From the NCBI GenBank assembly GCA_000299115.1, contig CP003801.1, forward strand, positions 868,001-932,000: a stretch of 64,000 bases of DNA, written 5' to 3'. The notes under the pieces are model-generated. The model was not told the DNA's origin. It saw nothing but the letters and a program-made list of their open reading frames with translations, and did not search any database. This document shows positions 19,084 through 28,423 of the stretch, in pieces (within the stretch, counting starts at the first letter, position 1; every line of letters starts with the position of its first letter). The DNA is from an alpha proteobacterium HIMB59. Lineage in GTDB: Bacteria > Pseudomonadota > Alphaproteobacteria > HIMB59. A program made the position numbers and the translations under genes.

Positions 19084-19985
19084 TTACCAATATGCATAAA
19101 CCAATCATGGTAAAGGAGATATCTTCATTTTTAAATAAAGGTAAAGAGCTATCAATTCTCGATTGTACATTTGGTGGAGGAGGCCACACCATAAGCTTTT
19201 TAGACCTAGGACATAGAGTTACGGCGATTGATGAGGATTTAAACGCTCAAGAAATAGCAAAAGATATTAGAAAACAATTTAATAAATTTAATTTTTTTAA
19301 AATGAATTTTAAAGATCTTGAACAAATAGAAGAAAATTATTTAAAAAATAAATATGATTTTATTTTATTAGATCTAGGTTTTTCTTCTAATCAGCTTGAA
19401 GATGCTCAAATAGGAATATCTTTCAAAGCGGACTCTAAGCTTAATATGAATTATTTAAACTCTGATTTCACTGCCTACGATATTGTAAATAATTATCCTG
19501 AGGAAGAACTATCTAGGGTTTTTGCAGACTATGGTGAGATTAAACAGTCATTAAAACTTGCGAAATTTATTGTAAGAACAAGACAAGACAAGTCTATAAA
19601 TACTAATTTTGAACTTATAGAAGTTTTAAGAGGTAGTGGAGTAAACTTTAGATCTAAAAAAATTCATTTTGCCACTCAAGCTTTCCAAGCACTTAGAATT
19701 GAATGCAATAAAGAGCTTGAGAATTTGAATATTTTTCTGGAAAAAGTTTATAGCCACTTAAATAAAGATGGAATATTAGCAATTATTTCATTCCACAGTC
19801 TTGAAGATAGAATCGTAAAAAATTATTTCAGATCCAATTCTTTCAAAAAAGATAAATTTAAAAATCAATCAAATTGGGGATTTGAAATACTTACGAAGAG
19901 GCCAATTACGCCAAATCAAATAGAAGTTAAGGATAATCCGCGATCTAGATCTTCAAAATTAAGAGTCGGAAGGTTTATCAATTGA
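19080..19985 (+). CDS. rsmH: 16S rRNA (cytosine-1402 N4)-methyltransferase
   Basis: Methylates C1402 in the ribosomal P site with S-adenosylmethionine. 301 residues, standard length. The SAM-binding motif is ILDCTFGGGGHT (27–38), followed by LLDLGFSSNQL and the conserved end IISFHSLEDRIVKNYF and RPITPNQIEVKDNPRSRSSKLR. It is the second gene of the dcw cluster, overlapping mraZ and ftsL by four bases at each end. Confidence 0.96.
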   Translation: MITNMHKPIMVKEISSFLNKGKELSILDCTFGGGGHTISFLDLGHRVTAIDEDLNAQEIAKDIRKQFNKFNFFKMNFKDLEQIEENYLKNKYDFILLDLGFSSNQLEDAQIGISFKADSKLNMNYLNSDFTAYDIVNNYPEEELSRVFADYGEIKQSLKLAKFIVRTRQDKSINTNFELIEVLRGSGVNFRSKKIHFATQAFQALRIECNKELENLNIFLEKVYSHLNKDGILAIISFHSLEDRIVKNYFRSNSFKKDKFKNQSNWGFEILTKRPITPNQIEVKDNPRSRSSKLRVGRFIN

Positions 19986-20278
19986 TTAAGACAATATCTA
20001 AATTTGTAATTTTAATTATATTTATTTTTGTATTTCTCTATTTTAAAAATTACACAAAAATAACAAAAAATGAGTTACAAAATTTGAAAAATCATTATGA
20101 AAAAAATTTTCAAATTTATCTAAAAAGAGAAGTTCAGTTGTCAAAAATGCTTAACCAATTTGAATACGAAAGTTTAGATGAAAATTTAGCTTTCAATGAA
20201 AGAATTATAAAATTTGATAGAGGTATTGATAGTGATTTCACACTAATAATGGTTGGTTATGATAAACCTCAGCAATGA
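19982..20278 (+). CDS. ftsL: Cell division protein FtsL-like
   Basis: 98 residues with one N-terminal membrane span (VILIIFIFVFLYF, about 9–21) followed by a short helical, coiled-coil-like periplasmic part rich in Lys and Glu. Sequence alone is weak, but the topology, size and place between rsmH and ftsI are those of FtsL, a scaffold that links FtsB/FtsQ to FtsW–FtsI. It starts at TTG inside the rsmH stop (TTGA) and its end overlaps the ftsI start. Confidence 0.75.
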   Translation: MIKTISKFVILIIFIFVFLYFKNYTKITKNELQNLKNHYEKNFQIYLKREVQLSKMLNQFEYESLDENLAFNERIIKFDRGIDSDFTLIMVGYDKPQQ

Positions 20279-21713
20279 AACTGACTATAAATTAATTTTT
20301 AAAACTAAAAATCTTTATAACTTTTTCTTTGTATTAATCATTATTTTATTTGTTGGTGTCTTTTTTAAAATAATAAATTTATCAGTTCAGGAAAATAATA
20401 ATCAAATTGAAATAGTATCTGAAAAAAATTCTAAAGTTTTTTTGCCAACAATATTTGATACTAATGGCAACAGGTTAGCTTATTCTGATTTCAATTTTTC
20501 AATATTTAAAGTAAATAATAAATTTGAATATTTAGAAAGAGATGCATCCAACAAGCAAATTAAAGAAACATTATATTTTGGCAATCCTGTATTAAAGTTT
20601 GAAAAAATATTAACTCGAAAATATCCATTCAATAAAATTTTAACTAATACCCTTGGGCAAGTAGATATAGATCATAATGGAATTTCTCTTTTTGAAAAAA
20701 ATATAAACGAAACTAATGAAGATTTAGTCTTAGGTATAGATATTGATATTCAAAAAAAAGTTTATGAAATATTGTATAAAGAGGCAAAGTTTCTTGAACC
20801 CGATTATAGCCTAAATGTTATTGTTGATTTATCTAAAGAAGAAATACTAAGCAATGTTTTTATAGACAGTAGAAAGGAAAAATTTGATGAGTCTCTCATG
20901 CCTATTAAAGACTTATTATTTGAATTTGGTTCTGTTTTTAAACCTTTTACGGTTTATTCTGCTTTAAAAAATAAAAAGATAGATTTAAATGAATTTTTTG
21001 ATGTTGATCAGCCAGTTTTTATTGGTTCTAAATTAATTGATGATTACCCAAGAAATAGCAATTCACCATTACAGGTTAAAGATATTTTAAAAAGTTCATC
21101 AAATCGAGGGGCTATACTAATTCGAAGAAAACTCGATTGTCAGAAAGAGTTTAAAAAAGATTTTTCTTATTTAGGGCTTTTGGAAAATGTCTCTGTAGGA
21201 TTTAATTTAATATCTAAAGTCCCAGAATTAAATAATTTTAGAGGGGCTTATTGTGATAATTTTCCTTATGGCTATGGTATGGCGATTTCTCCAATACAAT
21301 TAATTAATGCTTATGGAAAAATAGTCACCGGTAGAGATGATTTTATGGCTTCATTCGAAAAAAAATCGATTAATAATTTAAATGAGTTTAATAACGTATC
21401 CACATCATTAAATAAATTATTATTTTACGCTAACGAAACATCTGAAGAACTATATGAAAATTTTTTAGTTGCCGGAAAAACAGGAACAGCCGACACAGGT
21501 GATAAGACATCTCAAAATGTAGCTTATGTCAGCTATTTTCCATATAATGATCCCAAATATCTAAGCCTAACTTTTATGTCAAATCCAAAAAATAAATATG
21601 GACCTTATATGACTGCTGGAAATACAGTTAAACCAGTTTTTTTTAATATCTTAAAAGAAATTTATGTAAATCTTGACCTTTCTATTCTTGATATCAAAGG
21701 CACTGATATATGA
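20259..21713 (+). CDS. ftsI: Septal peptidoglycan transpeptidase (PBP3)
   Basis: Cross-links septal peptidoglycan, working with FtsW. About 484 residues from the ATG at 20259; a TTG at 20253 would add two. One membrane span (FFFVLIIILFVGVFF) is followed by a dimer-like domain with FDTNGNRLAYS and the transpeptidase domain with the acylation motif SVFK (near 224–227), SSN (near 280) and AGKTGTAD (near 405). It is about 100 residues shorter than E. coli FtsI, with a trimmed N-terminal module and no C-terminal extension. It overlaps ftsL by 20 bases and murE by four. Confidence 0.94.
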   Translation: MINLSNETDYKLIFKTKNLYNFFFVLIIILFVGVFFKIINLSVQENNNQIEIVSEKNSKVFLPTIFDTNGNRLAYSDFNFSIFKVNNKFEYLERDASNKQIKETLYFGNPVLKFEKILTRKYPFNKILTNTLGQVDIDHNGISLFEKNINETNEDLVLGIDIDIQKKVYEILYKEAKFLEPDYSLNVIVDLSKEEILSNVFIDSRKEKFDESLMPIKDLLFEFGSVFKPFTVYSALKNKKIDLNEFFDVDQPVFIGSKLIDDYPRNSNSPLQVKDILKSSSNRGAILIRRKLDCQKEFKKDFSYLGLLENVSVGFNLISKVPELNNFRGAYCDNFPYGYGMAISPIQLINAYGKIVTGRDDFMASFEKKSINNLNEFNNVSTSLNKLLFYANETSEELYENFLVAGKTGTADTGDKTSQNVAYVSYFPYNDPKYLSLTFMSNPKNKYGPYMTAGNTVKPVFFNILKEIYVNLDLSILDIKGTDI

Positions 21714-23092
21714 ATGAATTAAAAACACTTCAAACTAAGGGATTTAAAATTGTATCTAATTGGCAGGAGTGTAATTCTAAATCTATTTTCTTTTTAAATA
21801 CATTAAATTTAGAAGATTTTGATAAATATCAAAAATTAGCTATCAAAAAAAAATGTACTCATATAATTGCTAACTCATCTATAAAAAAACTAAATAAAAT
21901 GAGAAATATTAAGTATTATTACATCAATGTTCAAAAAGATTTATTCAAAATAAAAAAAACTTTTTTTGACATAAGTAAATTAAAAATTATTTTCCTAACA
22001 GGTACAAATGGAAAAACTTCCATTGCATATGGCTCACATCTTTTATTTTCTCTTAATGGAATAGCTAGTTGTTATTTAGGTACAATTGGATTCTTTATTA
22101 ATGGTAAAAAAATAAAAAATCTTCCCAATACAACACCTTCTTATTTAGAGTTATCATCCTTACTTTATGAGGCTGAAAAACAAAAAATAAAATATGCATT
22201 TATAGAGGCCTCTAGTATTGGTTTTAAAGAGGGAAGACTAGGGGATTTGAAATTTGATCTTTGTTATTTAACTAATCTTCAATCAGATCACTTAGATTAC
22301 CATAAAAATATTAAAAATTATCATCAGTCTAAAATTGATATGATTAATCTTCATTCAAAAACCTATTCAAAGTTATTAATTCAAGATAAAAATATTAAAA
22401 AAAATTTTTCAAATTTTAAAAATAAAAATAAATTTTTAGATGATTTCATAAAATATTACAAAATTAGTATAGAAAGAAAAAATTTTAATTCTTTTTCAAT
22501 TAAAACTGGTTTTAAAACTTATTCCATTAACACAATTAATGATTTTATGATTAAAAATTTTATATCCATGTTACATATTTATTTTGTTTTTCATGAAAAA
22601 TTACCTCAAAAAATAAATAAGAAGATGTTTCCTGATGGAAGATCCCAGATAATTTATAATAAAAATAAAAAAGTTATATTAATCGATTATGCCCATACTA
22701 AAGAGGCTTTTGAAAATTTATTATCTAATCTTCCAAAAGATATAGACCATAAAATTATTATTTTTGGTTGCGGAGGAGATAGGGATAAAACTAAAAGAAC
22801 TAAAATGGCAAAGATAGCATCTAGATATACAGACATCCAAATAATTACTGATGATAACCCTAGAAACGAAAACCCATCAGATATCAGAAGAATTCTTGTT
22901 GAATCTTCATCAAATCCATTAGAGATACCATCTAGAAAAAAAGCAATTGAAAAAGGTGTTAAACTTTTAAAAACAAAAAAAGGACTATTAATAATAGCAG
23001 GCAAAGGGCATGAAAATATTCAGATTTATAAAGATAAAAATTTTACTTTTAATGATCGTCTTGTAGCGAAATCATATGCAAAATATCTTTAA
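21710..23092 (+). CDS. murE: UDP-MurNAc-tripeptide synthetase (meso-diaminopimelate adding)
   Basis: Adds the third stem-peptide residue in the cytoplasm. 460 residues. ATP loop LTGTNGKTS (97–104 region), EASSIGFKEGRL for substrate binding, LTNLQSDHLDYH for metal and the C-terminal DNPR signature in TDDNPRNENP (near 382). DNPR marks enzymes that use meso-diaminopimelate rather than lysine, as expected for a Gram-negative wall. It overlaps ftsI by four bases and murF by 17. Confidence 0.95.
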   Translation: MNELKTLQTKGFKIVSNWQECNSKSIFFLNTLNLEDFDKYQKLAIKKKCTHIIANSSIKKLNKMRNIKYYYINVQKDLFKIKKTFFDISKLKIIFLTGTNGKTSIAYGSHLLFSLNGIASCYLGTIGFFINGKKIKNLPNTTPSYLELSSLLYEAEKQKIKYAFIEASSIGFKEGRLGDLKFDLCYLTNLQSDHLDYHKNIKNYHQSKIDMINLHSKTYSKLLIQDKNIKKNFSNFKNKNKFLDDFIKYYKISIERKNFNSFSIKTGFKTYSINTINDFMIKNFISMLHIYFVFHEKLPQKINKKMFPDGRSQIIYNKNKKVILIDYAHTKEAFENLLSNLPKDIDHKIIIFGCGGDRDKTKRTKMAKIASRYTDIQIITDDNPRNENPSDIRRILVESSSNPLEIPSRKKAIEKGVKLLKTKKGLLIIAGKGHENIQIYKDKNFTFNDRLVAKSYAKYL

Positions 23093-24371
23093 AAAAATAA
23101 TACAAACTAAAGAAAAATATAATTCTTCAATTGTGTTTGATTCAAGATTAATTAAAAAAAATGATATTTTTATTGGTCTAAAATCAAATAATAGAGATGG
23201 AAACCTTTTTGCCTTAGATGCAATTAAAAAAGGAGCTATTTTTGCTATCGTAGATAACAATAAATTAGAGCATGAAAATATTATTTACACTAAAAGTGTT
23301 CAATCATTCATAAAAAAATTTATAAAATTTTTATTAGGTGCCTATAAAGGAAAAATCGTTGCAATATCAGGATCTGTTGGCAAAACTACTACAAAAGAAA
23401 ATATTTATCACATATTAAATAACAATCAGTTTAAAACATATCGTTCTTTTAAAAACTTTAACAATATTCTTGGTCTTCAATTTTCAATTATGAATATGGA
23501 TATCGATAGCAAATTTGCCGTATTTGAATTGGGCATTAATGCACCAAAAGAAATGAATAATTTAATTAAAATTCTTCAACCTCATTACTCCCTATTAACT
23601 TCTGTAGAAGACTCGCACATAGGAAATTTTAAAAATTTTTCTAAATTATTTGCAAACAAAATTAAAATTTTCAATTCAAAAAGGTTAATAAAAGGACTTA
23701 TCAATATAAGAAATGACAATATTCAATTACCAAAAAAAATTATTAACAAAGTAAAAAGAATAAATTTAGAAAATTTAAAAATTAAAACTCATAAAAATGA
23801 TGTTTTCATTATTGCTCTTAAAGATAATAATAGTTATCAAAAAATATATTCTGATAAAGATGGTATATTCTTGGAGACAGCTATAATTTCGTTTTTATTC
23901 TTAAAGTTATTTATAAGAAAATTTTCAAATAAGAAATTTTTTTATAAAGAAGCTATCCTTAACTCTAGAGGGAATGTTGTCAATAAGCGCTATAAAGATA
24001 GAATTATCAAAGTGTATGATCATAGTTATAATGCAAGTCCATATTCGTTGAAAAAACAATTAATTCACTTTGATAAACTAAAAGTCACAAAAAAATTGTG
24101 CATTTTAGGATCCATTAAAGAATTAGGAAATCAAACCGAGAAATATCACCGTGCCTTACTGGAAGATATCAAAGATCTAAAATTAAAAAGAATTATTTTG
24201 ATTGGAGAAGAGTTTTTTAATTTAAGATCATCATACAAAACCTATAAATTTTATAAATCCTATAAGAATTATATTAATGTGATGAAAAAAGATCTTGAAT
24301 ATGGAAAAAATATCTTCGTAATGGGTTCAAGGCTAAATAATTTAGATAAAGTTATTCAACACATATGCTAA
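23076..24371 (+). CDS. murF: UDP-MurNAc-pentapeptide synthetase (D-Ala-D-Ala ligase)
   Basis: Adds D-Ala-D-Ala to the tripeptide precursor. 431 residues. The N-terminal domain has FDSRLIKKNDIFIGL, the ATP loop is SGSVGKTTTKEN (98–109), ELGINAPKEM and HIGNF are typical of the central domain, and the C-terminal domain has YDHSYNASPYSLKKQL where most MurF proteins show DxYNANPxSM. It is translationally coupled to murE and mraY by overlaps. Confidence 0.94.
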   Translation: MQNIFKKIIQTKEKYNSSIVFDSRLIKKNDIFIGLKSNNRDGNLFALDAIKKGAIFAIVDNNKLEHENIIYTKSVQSFIKKFIKFLLGAYKGKIVAISGSVGKTTTKENIYHILNNNQFKTYRSFKNFNNILGLQFSIMNMDIDSKFAVFELGINAPKEMNNLIKILQPHYSLLTSVEDSHIGNFKNFSKLFANKIKIFNSKRLIKGLINIRNDNIQLPKKIINKVKRINLENLKIKTHKNDVFIIALKDNNSYQKIYSDKDGIFLETAIISFLFLKLFIRKFSNKKFFYKEAILNSRGNVVNKRYKDRIIKVYDHSYNASPYSLKKQLIHFDKLKVTKKLCILGSIKELGNQTEKYHRALLEDIKDLKLKRIILIGEEFFNLRSSYKTYKFYKSYKNYINVMKKDLEYGKNIFVMGSRLNNLDKVIQHIC

Positions 24372-25441
24372 GCGATTATCTTTACAATTTCAGAGAAATT
24401 CATTTTTTCTTTAATCTCTTTAACTATATCTCTTTTCGAGCTGGACTGTCTCTAATTTCATCATTTATTTTAATTTTAATATTTATGCCTTATTGGATTA
24501 AAGTTCAAAAAAGATTATTTCCATTAGGTCAACCAATTAGATCTGATGGGCCTTCGAGCCATTTATCAAAAAAAGGTACCCCAACTTTAGGCGGACTATT
24601 AATTATCGCATGTTTGTCATTTAGTACCATTCTATGGACATCCAATTTTTCTAAATTTAACTACTTGCTCTTATTAACAATTTTTTTATTCGGATTGATT
24701 GGTTTCTACGATGATTTTAAAAAAATTAAAACAAGAGTAGGAATTAATTCAAAAACTAAATTTTTGCTTCAAATATTTTCTACAATAATTATCTATTTTA
24801 CAATTAAGTTTTTTAATTTTGATATCAGTAATTTTTATATTCCTTTTTTAAAAGATACTTTTTTTGATATTGGTTTTTTATATTTTTTTATAGCACTCTT
24901 TATCATATTAGGCTCAACTAATGCTACAAACCTTACTGATGGATTAGATGGTCTTGTATCTATGCCATTAATATTTGTTTTTTTAACATTTGCTGTTTTT
25001 GCATACATCATTGGTAATATAAATTTTTCAGATTATTTATTATTGAATTATATAAGCGGTTCTGGTGAGATTGTAATTTTTTGTACTGCTGCGATTGGAG
25101 CTCTATTAGGATTTTTATGGTTTAATTCAAGTCCTGCTGAAGTTTTTATGGGCGATACAGGATCACAATCTTTAGGAGCCACATTAGCAGTTACATCAAT
25201 TTTATTAAAACAAGAATTTGTTTTAGCAGTAGCTGGCGGGTTGTTTGTTATAGAAGCTTTTTCAGTGATGATACAAGTTTTTTACTTCAAGACCACAAAG
25301 GGAAAAAGATTTTTCTTGATGGCACCACTCCATCATCACTTTGAAAAAGCAGGTCTTTCAGAGCAAAAGGTTGTAATTAGATTTTGGATTATTAGTTTTC
25401 TATTTTGTATATTAGCTCTTTCATTATTAAAAATTAGATAG
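24365..25441 (+). CDS. mraY: Phospho-MurNAc-pentapeptide translocase
   Basis: Integral membrane enzyme that makes lipid I from UDP-MurNAc-pentapeptide and undecaprenyl phosphate. 358 residues, about ten membrane spans. Conserved blocks: GPSSHLSKKGTPTLGGLLI, FGLIGFYDDFKK with the catalytic acidic residues, NATNLTDGLDGL, FMGDTGSQSLGA and FLMAPLHHHFEK. The stop abuts the murD TTG with no gap. Confidence 0.97.
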   Translation: MLSDYLYNFREIHFFFNLFNYISFRAGLSLISSFILILIFMPYWIKVQKRLFPLGQPIRSDGPSSHLSKKGTPTLGGLLIIACLSFSTILWTSNFSKFNYLLLLTIFLFGLIGFYDDFKKIKTRVGINSKTKFLLQIFSTIIIYFTIKFFNFDISNFYIPFLKDTFFDIGFLYFFIALFIILGSTNATNLTDGLDGLVSMPLIFVFLTFAVFAYIIGNINFSDYLLLNYISGSGEIVIFCTAAIGALLGFLWFNSSPAEVFMGDTGSQSLGATLAVTSILLKQEFVLAVAGGLFVIEAFSVMIQVFYFKTTKGKRFFLMAPLHHHFEKAGLSEQKVVIRFWIISFLFCILALSLLKIR

Positions 25442-26680
25442 TTGATAGATTTAAGAAAAAATTTTTTGATATATGGATATGGCATAAGTGGAAAATCTAT
25501 TTCAAAGTATTTAAAGAGAAAAAGATCATCTTATCAAGTTTATGATGACTTTTCTGATCTATCATCAATTAAAGAATCAATTAACTTTCAGGAATTAAAG
25601 AAAAACATTAAAACTTTTGATTATTTTATTGTTTCCCCATCCGTTAAAATTAATAAAAATCACGTTCTTTACCCTTTTAAAGAAAAGATACTTATAGATT
25701 TAGACTTTTTATCTTTAGAAATTAAAAATCAAATTGTTTTTGGTGTTACTGGCACAGAGGGTAAGTCGACAATATGTTCTTATTTATCTCAATATCTATC
25801 AGACTCCTTTAAAACACTAATAATTGGAAATTACGGAAATACTATTTTAGACAAGGATAATTTTGAAAAAATCTTATCAAAAACAAAAATAATTATTATT
25901 GAATTAAGCTCTTACCAGTTGGATAAAATAAAATTTTTAAAAATTAATCATGCAATTATTACAAATATTTATTCGGACCATTTGCAGTATCATGATACTT
26001 TTTCGAATTATATTAAATCTAAATTTAAAATTCAATCTTTCTTAATCAAAAATGGCTCTCTTCATATTAGTAGCATTGAAAGAAGAAGATATTCAACTTT
26101 AATCAATACTCATATTAAAAATATAAATACAATTTCTAATGTGAATTTTCATAACAAGATATTTGGTTTTGATATTAATTTACTTAATGAATATTTTACA
26201 AAGAGTATTATTTCTTATTGTAAATTTGATTTTAATCAAAGTAAGAAGCTAAAAAATCTCCCTTTTAGAAATGAATTAATTAAAAACACTTCTCATACTA
26301 AAATTATCAATGATAGCAAGTCTACTAATCTTGAAAATTCAATAATTAAAATTAATCAAATAAATCTTAAAAAGAAAATAATAATTCTTGGTGGGAATCC
26401 TAAAAAATCAAATGTAAAAAAAAATATTATAAAAAATTCTTTAATTCTAATATTTGGACCAAATAGATTTAAAATTAATAAGAGGGTAGAGTGTATCAAC
26501 TCAAAACTTTTTACCTTCGTTAATCTTGAAAATTTATTTAAATTTTTAAAAGTTATCATTCATCAAACTAAGTGGGATGTAATATTATTTTCACCTGGTG
26601 GGGAGTCTTTTGACCAATTTAAAGATTATTCCCATAGGGGTAAGGTATTTAACAACTATATTAAGAAATTCAAAATTTGA
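25442..26680 (+). CDS. murD: UDP-MurNAc-L-Ala:D-Glu ligase
   Basis: Adds D-glutamate to UDP-MurNAc-L-alanine. 412 residues, a little short. YGYGISGKS begins the nucleotide-sugar domain, the ATP loop is TGTEGKST (103–110, with Glu where Asn or Lys is usual), then ELSSYQLD, IYSDHLQYHD with metal-site His, and INDSKSTN in the C-terminal domain. It starts at TTG directly after the mraY TAG; the ribosome site must lie in the mraY end. It overlaps ftsW by four bases (TTGA). Confidence 0.93.
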   Translation: MIDLRKNFLIYGYGISGKSISKYLKRKRSSYQVYDDFSDLSSIKESINFQELKKNIKTFDYFIVSPSVKINKNHVLYPFKEKILIDLDFLSLEIKNQIVFGVTGTEGKSTICSYLSQYLSDSFKTLIIGNYGNTILDKDNFEKILSKTKIIIIELSSYQLDKIKFLKINHAIITNIYSDHLQYHDTFSNYIKSKFKIQSFLIKNGSLHISSIERRRYSTLINTHIKNINTISNVNFHNKIFGFDINLLNEYFTKSIISYCKFDFNQSKKLKNLPFRNELIKNTSHTKIINDSKSTNLENSIIKINQINLKKKIIILGGNPKKSNVKKNIIKNSLILIFGPNRFKINKRVECINSKLFTFVNLENLFKFLKVIIHQTKWDVILFSPGGESFDQFKDYSHRGKVFNNYIKKFKI

Positions 26681-27783
26681 AGAACTTACTTTTTAGAGAT
26701 GACGAAAGTCTTATAGGTTCAAACTGGTATTATTTAGAAAAAAAATTATTTATTTTTCCTTTGTTATTATCTTTTATAGGTTTATTAGCTATATATTCTC
26801 TTATAGGTACTGAATATTCAATCGCTCTTTTATTCAAACACACTGTTTTTTTATTATTTTCATTATCTATTTTATTTTTTTTTAGTCTAATACCCATTAA
26901 CAATTTAAGAAAAATATTAAATGTCATAGCGATTTCTTTTCTGCTACTTTTGGCTTTAGTTCCTTTATTGGGTTATGAAGTTAAAGGCGCTACAAGATGG
27001 ATTAACTTGAAATTTTTTTCAATTCAACCATCAGAAATTCTTAAAGGCCCTATACTTTGTTTATTTTCATGGTTTTGCTATTTGTTTATCAAGACAGGCA
27101 AATCCCTCTATATGTTTTTATTTATTTTAATTATGTTAATTGTATCAGCATTCCTTTTACTACAGCCAGATATTGGAACATTGATGCTTTATTTATCATC
27201 TTTTTTTCTATTGATTATTTTATACCTGAGAAATATAAAACTTTTTTTTATATTGGGATTTTTTGGTGTTTTATTATTAGCTTTTGCTTATTTCACCTTT
27301 GATCATGTAAGCTTAAGAATAGATAAATTTTTTTCAAGTGAGAGCTCTCCTCAAGTAGCAAGAAGCCTATCAGCTATAATTGGAGGAGGTTTTTTTGGAG
27401 TTGGGTTAGGTGAAGGACAACTTAAATATTCTATCCCAGAATCTCATAACGATTTTATCTTTGCTATCTTAATTGAAGAATTTGGAATTTTTTTTGGTTT
27501 ATTTATTGCTTTGCTCTACCCAATATTTTTCTTTTTGATTAAACAAATTTTAAAAAGTCAGCCTAATTTATTTATTCAAAATACTACGTTTTCATTATGT
27601 TTTATTTTATGTATCCAAGCCTTTATTAATATAGGATCATCTATTGATCTGATACCACCTACTGGAATGACCTTACCGTTTATAAGCTATGGGGGTTCCT
27701 CAATGCTTTCTTATGCGATTATTTTTGGTACATTAATTAACTTTTCAAAAAATGAAAAAAATTCTCTTAGTAACACATCATGA
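26677..27783 (+). CDS. ftsW: Septal peptidoglycan polymerase FtsW (SEDS family)
   Basis: Polymerises lipid II glycan at the septum with FtsI. 368 residues with about ten membrane spans. SEDS signatures: KGATRWINLKFFSIQPSE, LLQPDIGTLML, ESHNDFIFAILIEEFG and the end block PTGMTLPFISYGGSSML. Starts at TTG overlapping murD. The next gene begins 32 bases before the ftsW stop. In most alphaproteobacteria murG follows here; it does not in this genome. Confidence 0.95.
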   Translation: MKNLLFRDDESLIGSNWYYLEKKLFIFPLLLSFIGLLAIYSLIGTEYSIALLFKHTVFLLFSLSILFFFSLIPINNLRKILNVIAISFLLLLALVPLLGYEVKGATRWINLKFFSIQPSEILKGPILCLFSWFCYLFIKTGKSLYMFLFILIMLIVSAFLLLQPDIGTLMLYLSSFFLLIILYLRNIKLFFILGFFGVLLLAFAYFTFDHVSLRIDKFFSSESSPQVARSLSAIIGGGFFGVGLGEGQLKYSIPESHNDFIFAILIEEFGIFFGLFIALLYPIFFFLIKQILKSQPNLFIQNTTFSLCFILCIQAFINIGSSIDLIPPTGMTLPFISYGGSSMLSYAIIFGTLINFSKNEKNSLSNTS

Positions 27784-28423
27784 CTTAAGTGATCCAGGAA
27801 TAATATCTAGTCTCTTACATTCAAAATATCTAACCTGTAATATCAATTATAAAAACCTCCCTTTGTTGAAACAAAGTGAAATCAAAGAATACACCGCGAT
27901 AATAATATTTGGTGGTAAAATGAGTGCTAACAGCAAATCCAGATATATTAAAAATGAATACAAGTTCCTATCTAATGCAATTAAACTTAAAAAAACAATT
28001 ATAGGAATTTGCCTTGGTGCACAAATTATAGCAAAGTTTTATGGTTCAATTATTCAAAAATTTTCAAATAAAGAAGTTGAAATAGGATACAGAAGCACAA
28101 AAAGAATTAGCAATTCAATCATCAATGATCGTACAAAATTCTTACAGTTTCATAATGAGGGAATTTCAATAAATTCAAATATGGAACTATTATCTAGTGG
28201 AAACTTATTTAATGTAGATGCCTTTAAAATTAAAGATAATAATGTTTATGGTTTTCAATTTCATCCAGAGGTCACAGCCAAAATGATAAAGAATTGGTAT
28301 GGTAATTTGAAATCGATTGAAAAAGGAACTGATACAATAAATAAAATATTAAAAGATCATAAAATTTACCATCAAAATAATTACTTTTGGTTAAAAAAAA
28401 TTTTAAATAAAATAATAAAATGA
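27752..28423 (+). CDS. Class I glutamine amidotransferase-like protein (GMP synthase-type GATase domain)
   Basis: 223 residues, a stand-alone glutaminase domain. The catalytic triad is present: Cys87 in IIGICLGAQII, His171 and Glu173 in YGFQFHPEVTA, and an IIIFGGKMSAN turn precedes it. Such single-domain proteins deaminate glutamine, hydrolyse gamma-glutamyl compounds or serve an unknown partner; no synthetase partner gene is adjacent, so the substrate is open. It overlaps ftsW by 32 bases and the next gene by four, so it is co-translated with the wall cluster. Its position is where murG would be expected. High Lys/Asn/Ile content fits the neighbours. Confidence 0.8.
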   Translation: MKKILLVTHHDLSDPGIISSLLHSKYLTCNINYKNLPLLKQSEIKEYTAIIIFGGKMSANSKSRYIKNEYKFLSNAIKLKKTIIGICLGAQIIAKFYGSIIQKFSNKEVEIGYRSTKRISNSIINDRTKFLQFHNEGISINSNMELLSSGNLFNVDAFKIKDNNVYGFQFHPEVTAKMIKNWYGNLKSIEKGTDTINKILKDHKIYHQNNYFWLKKILNKIIK

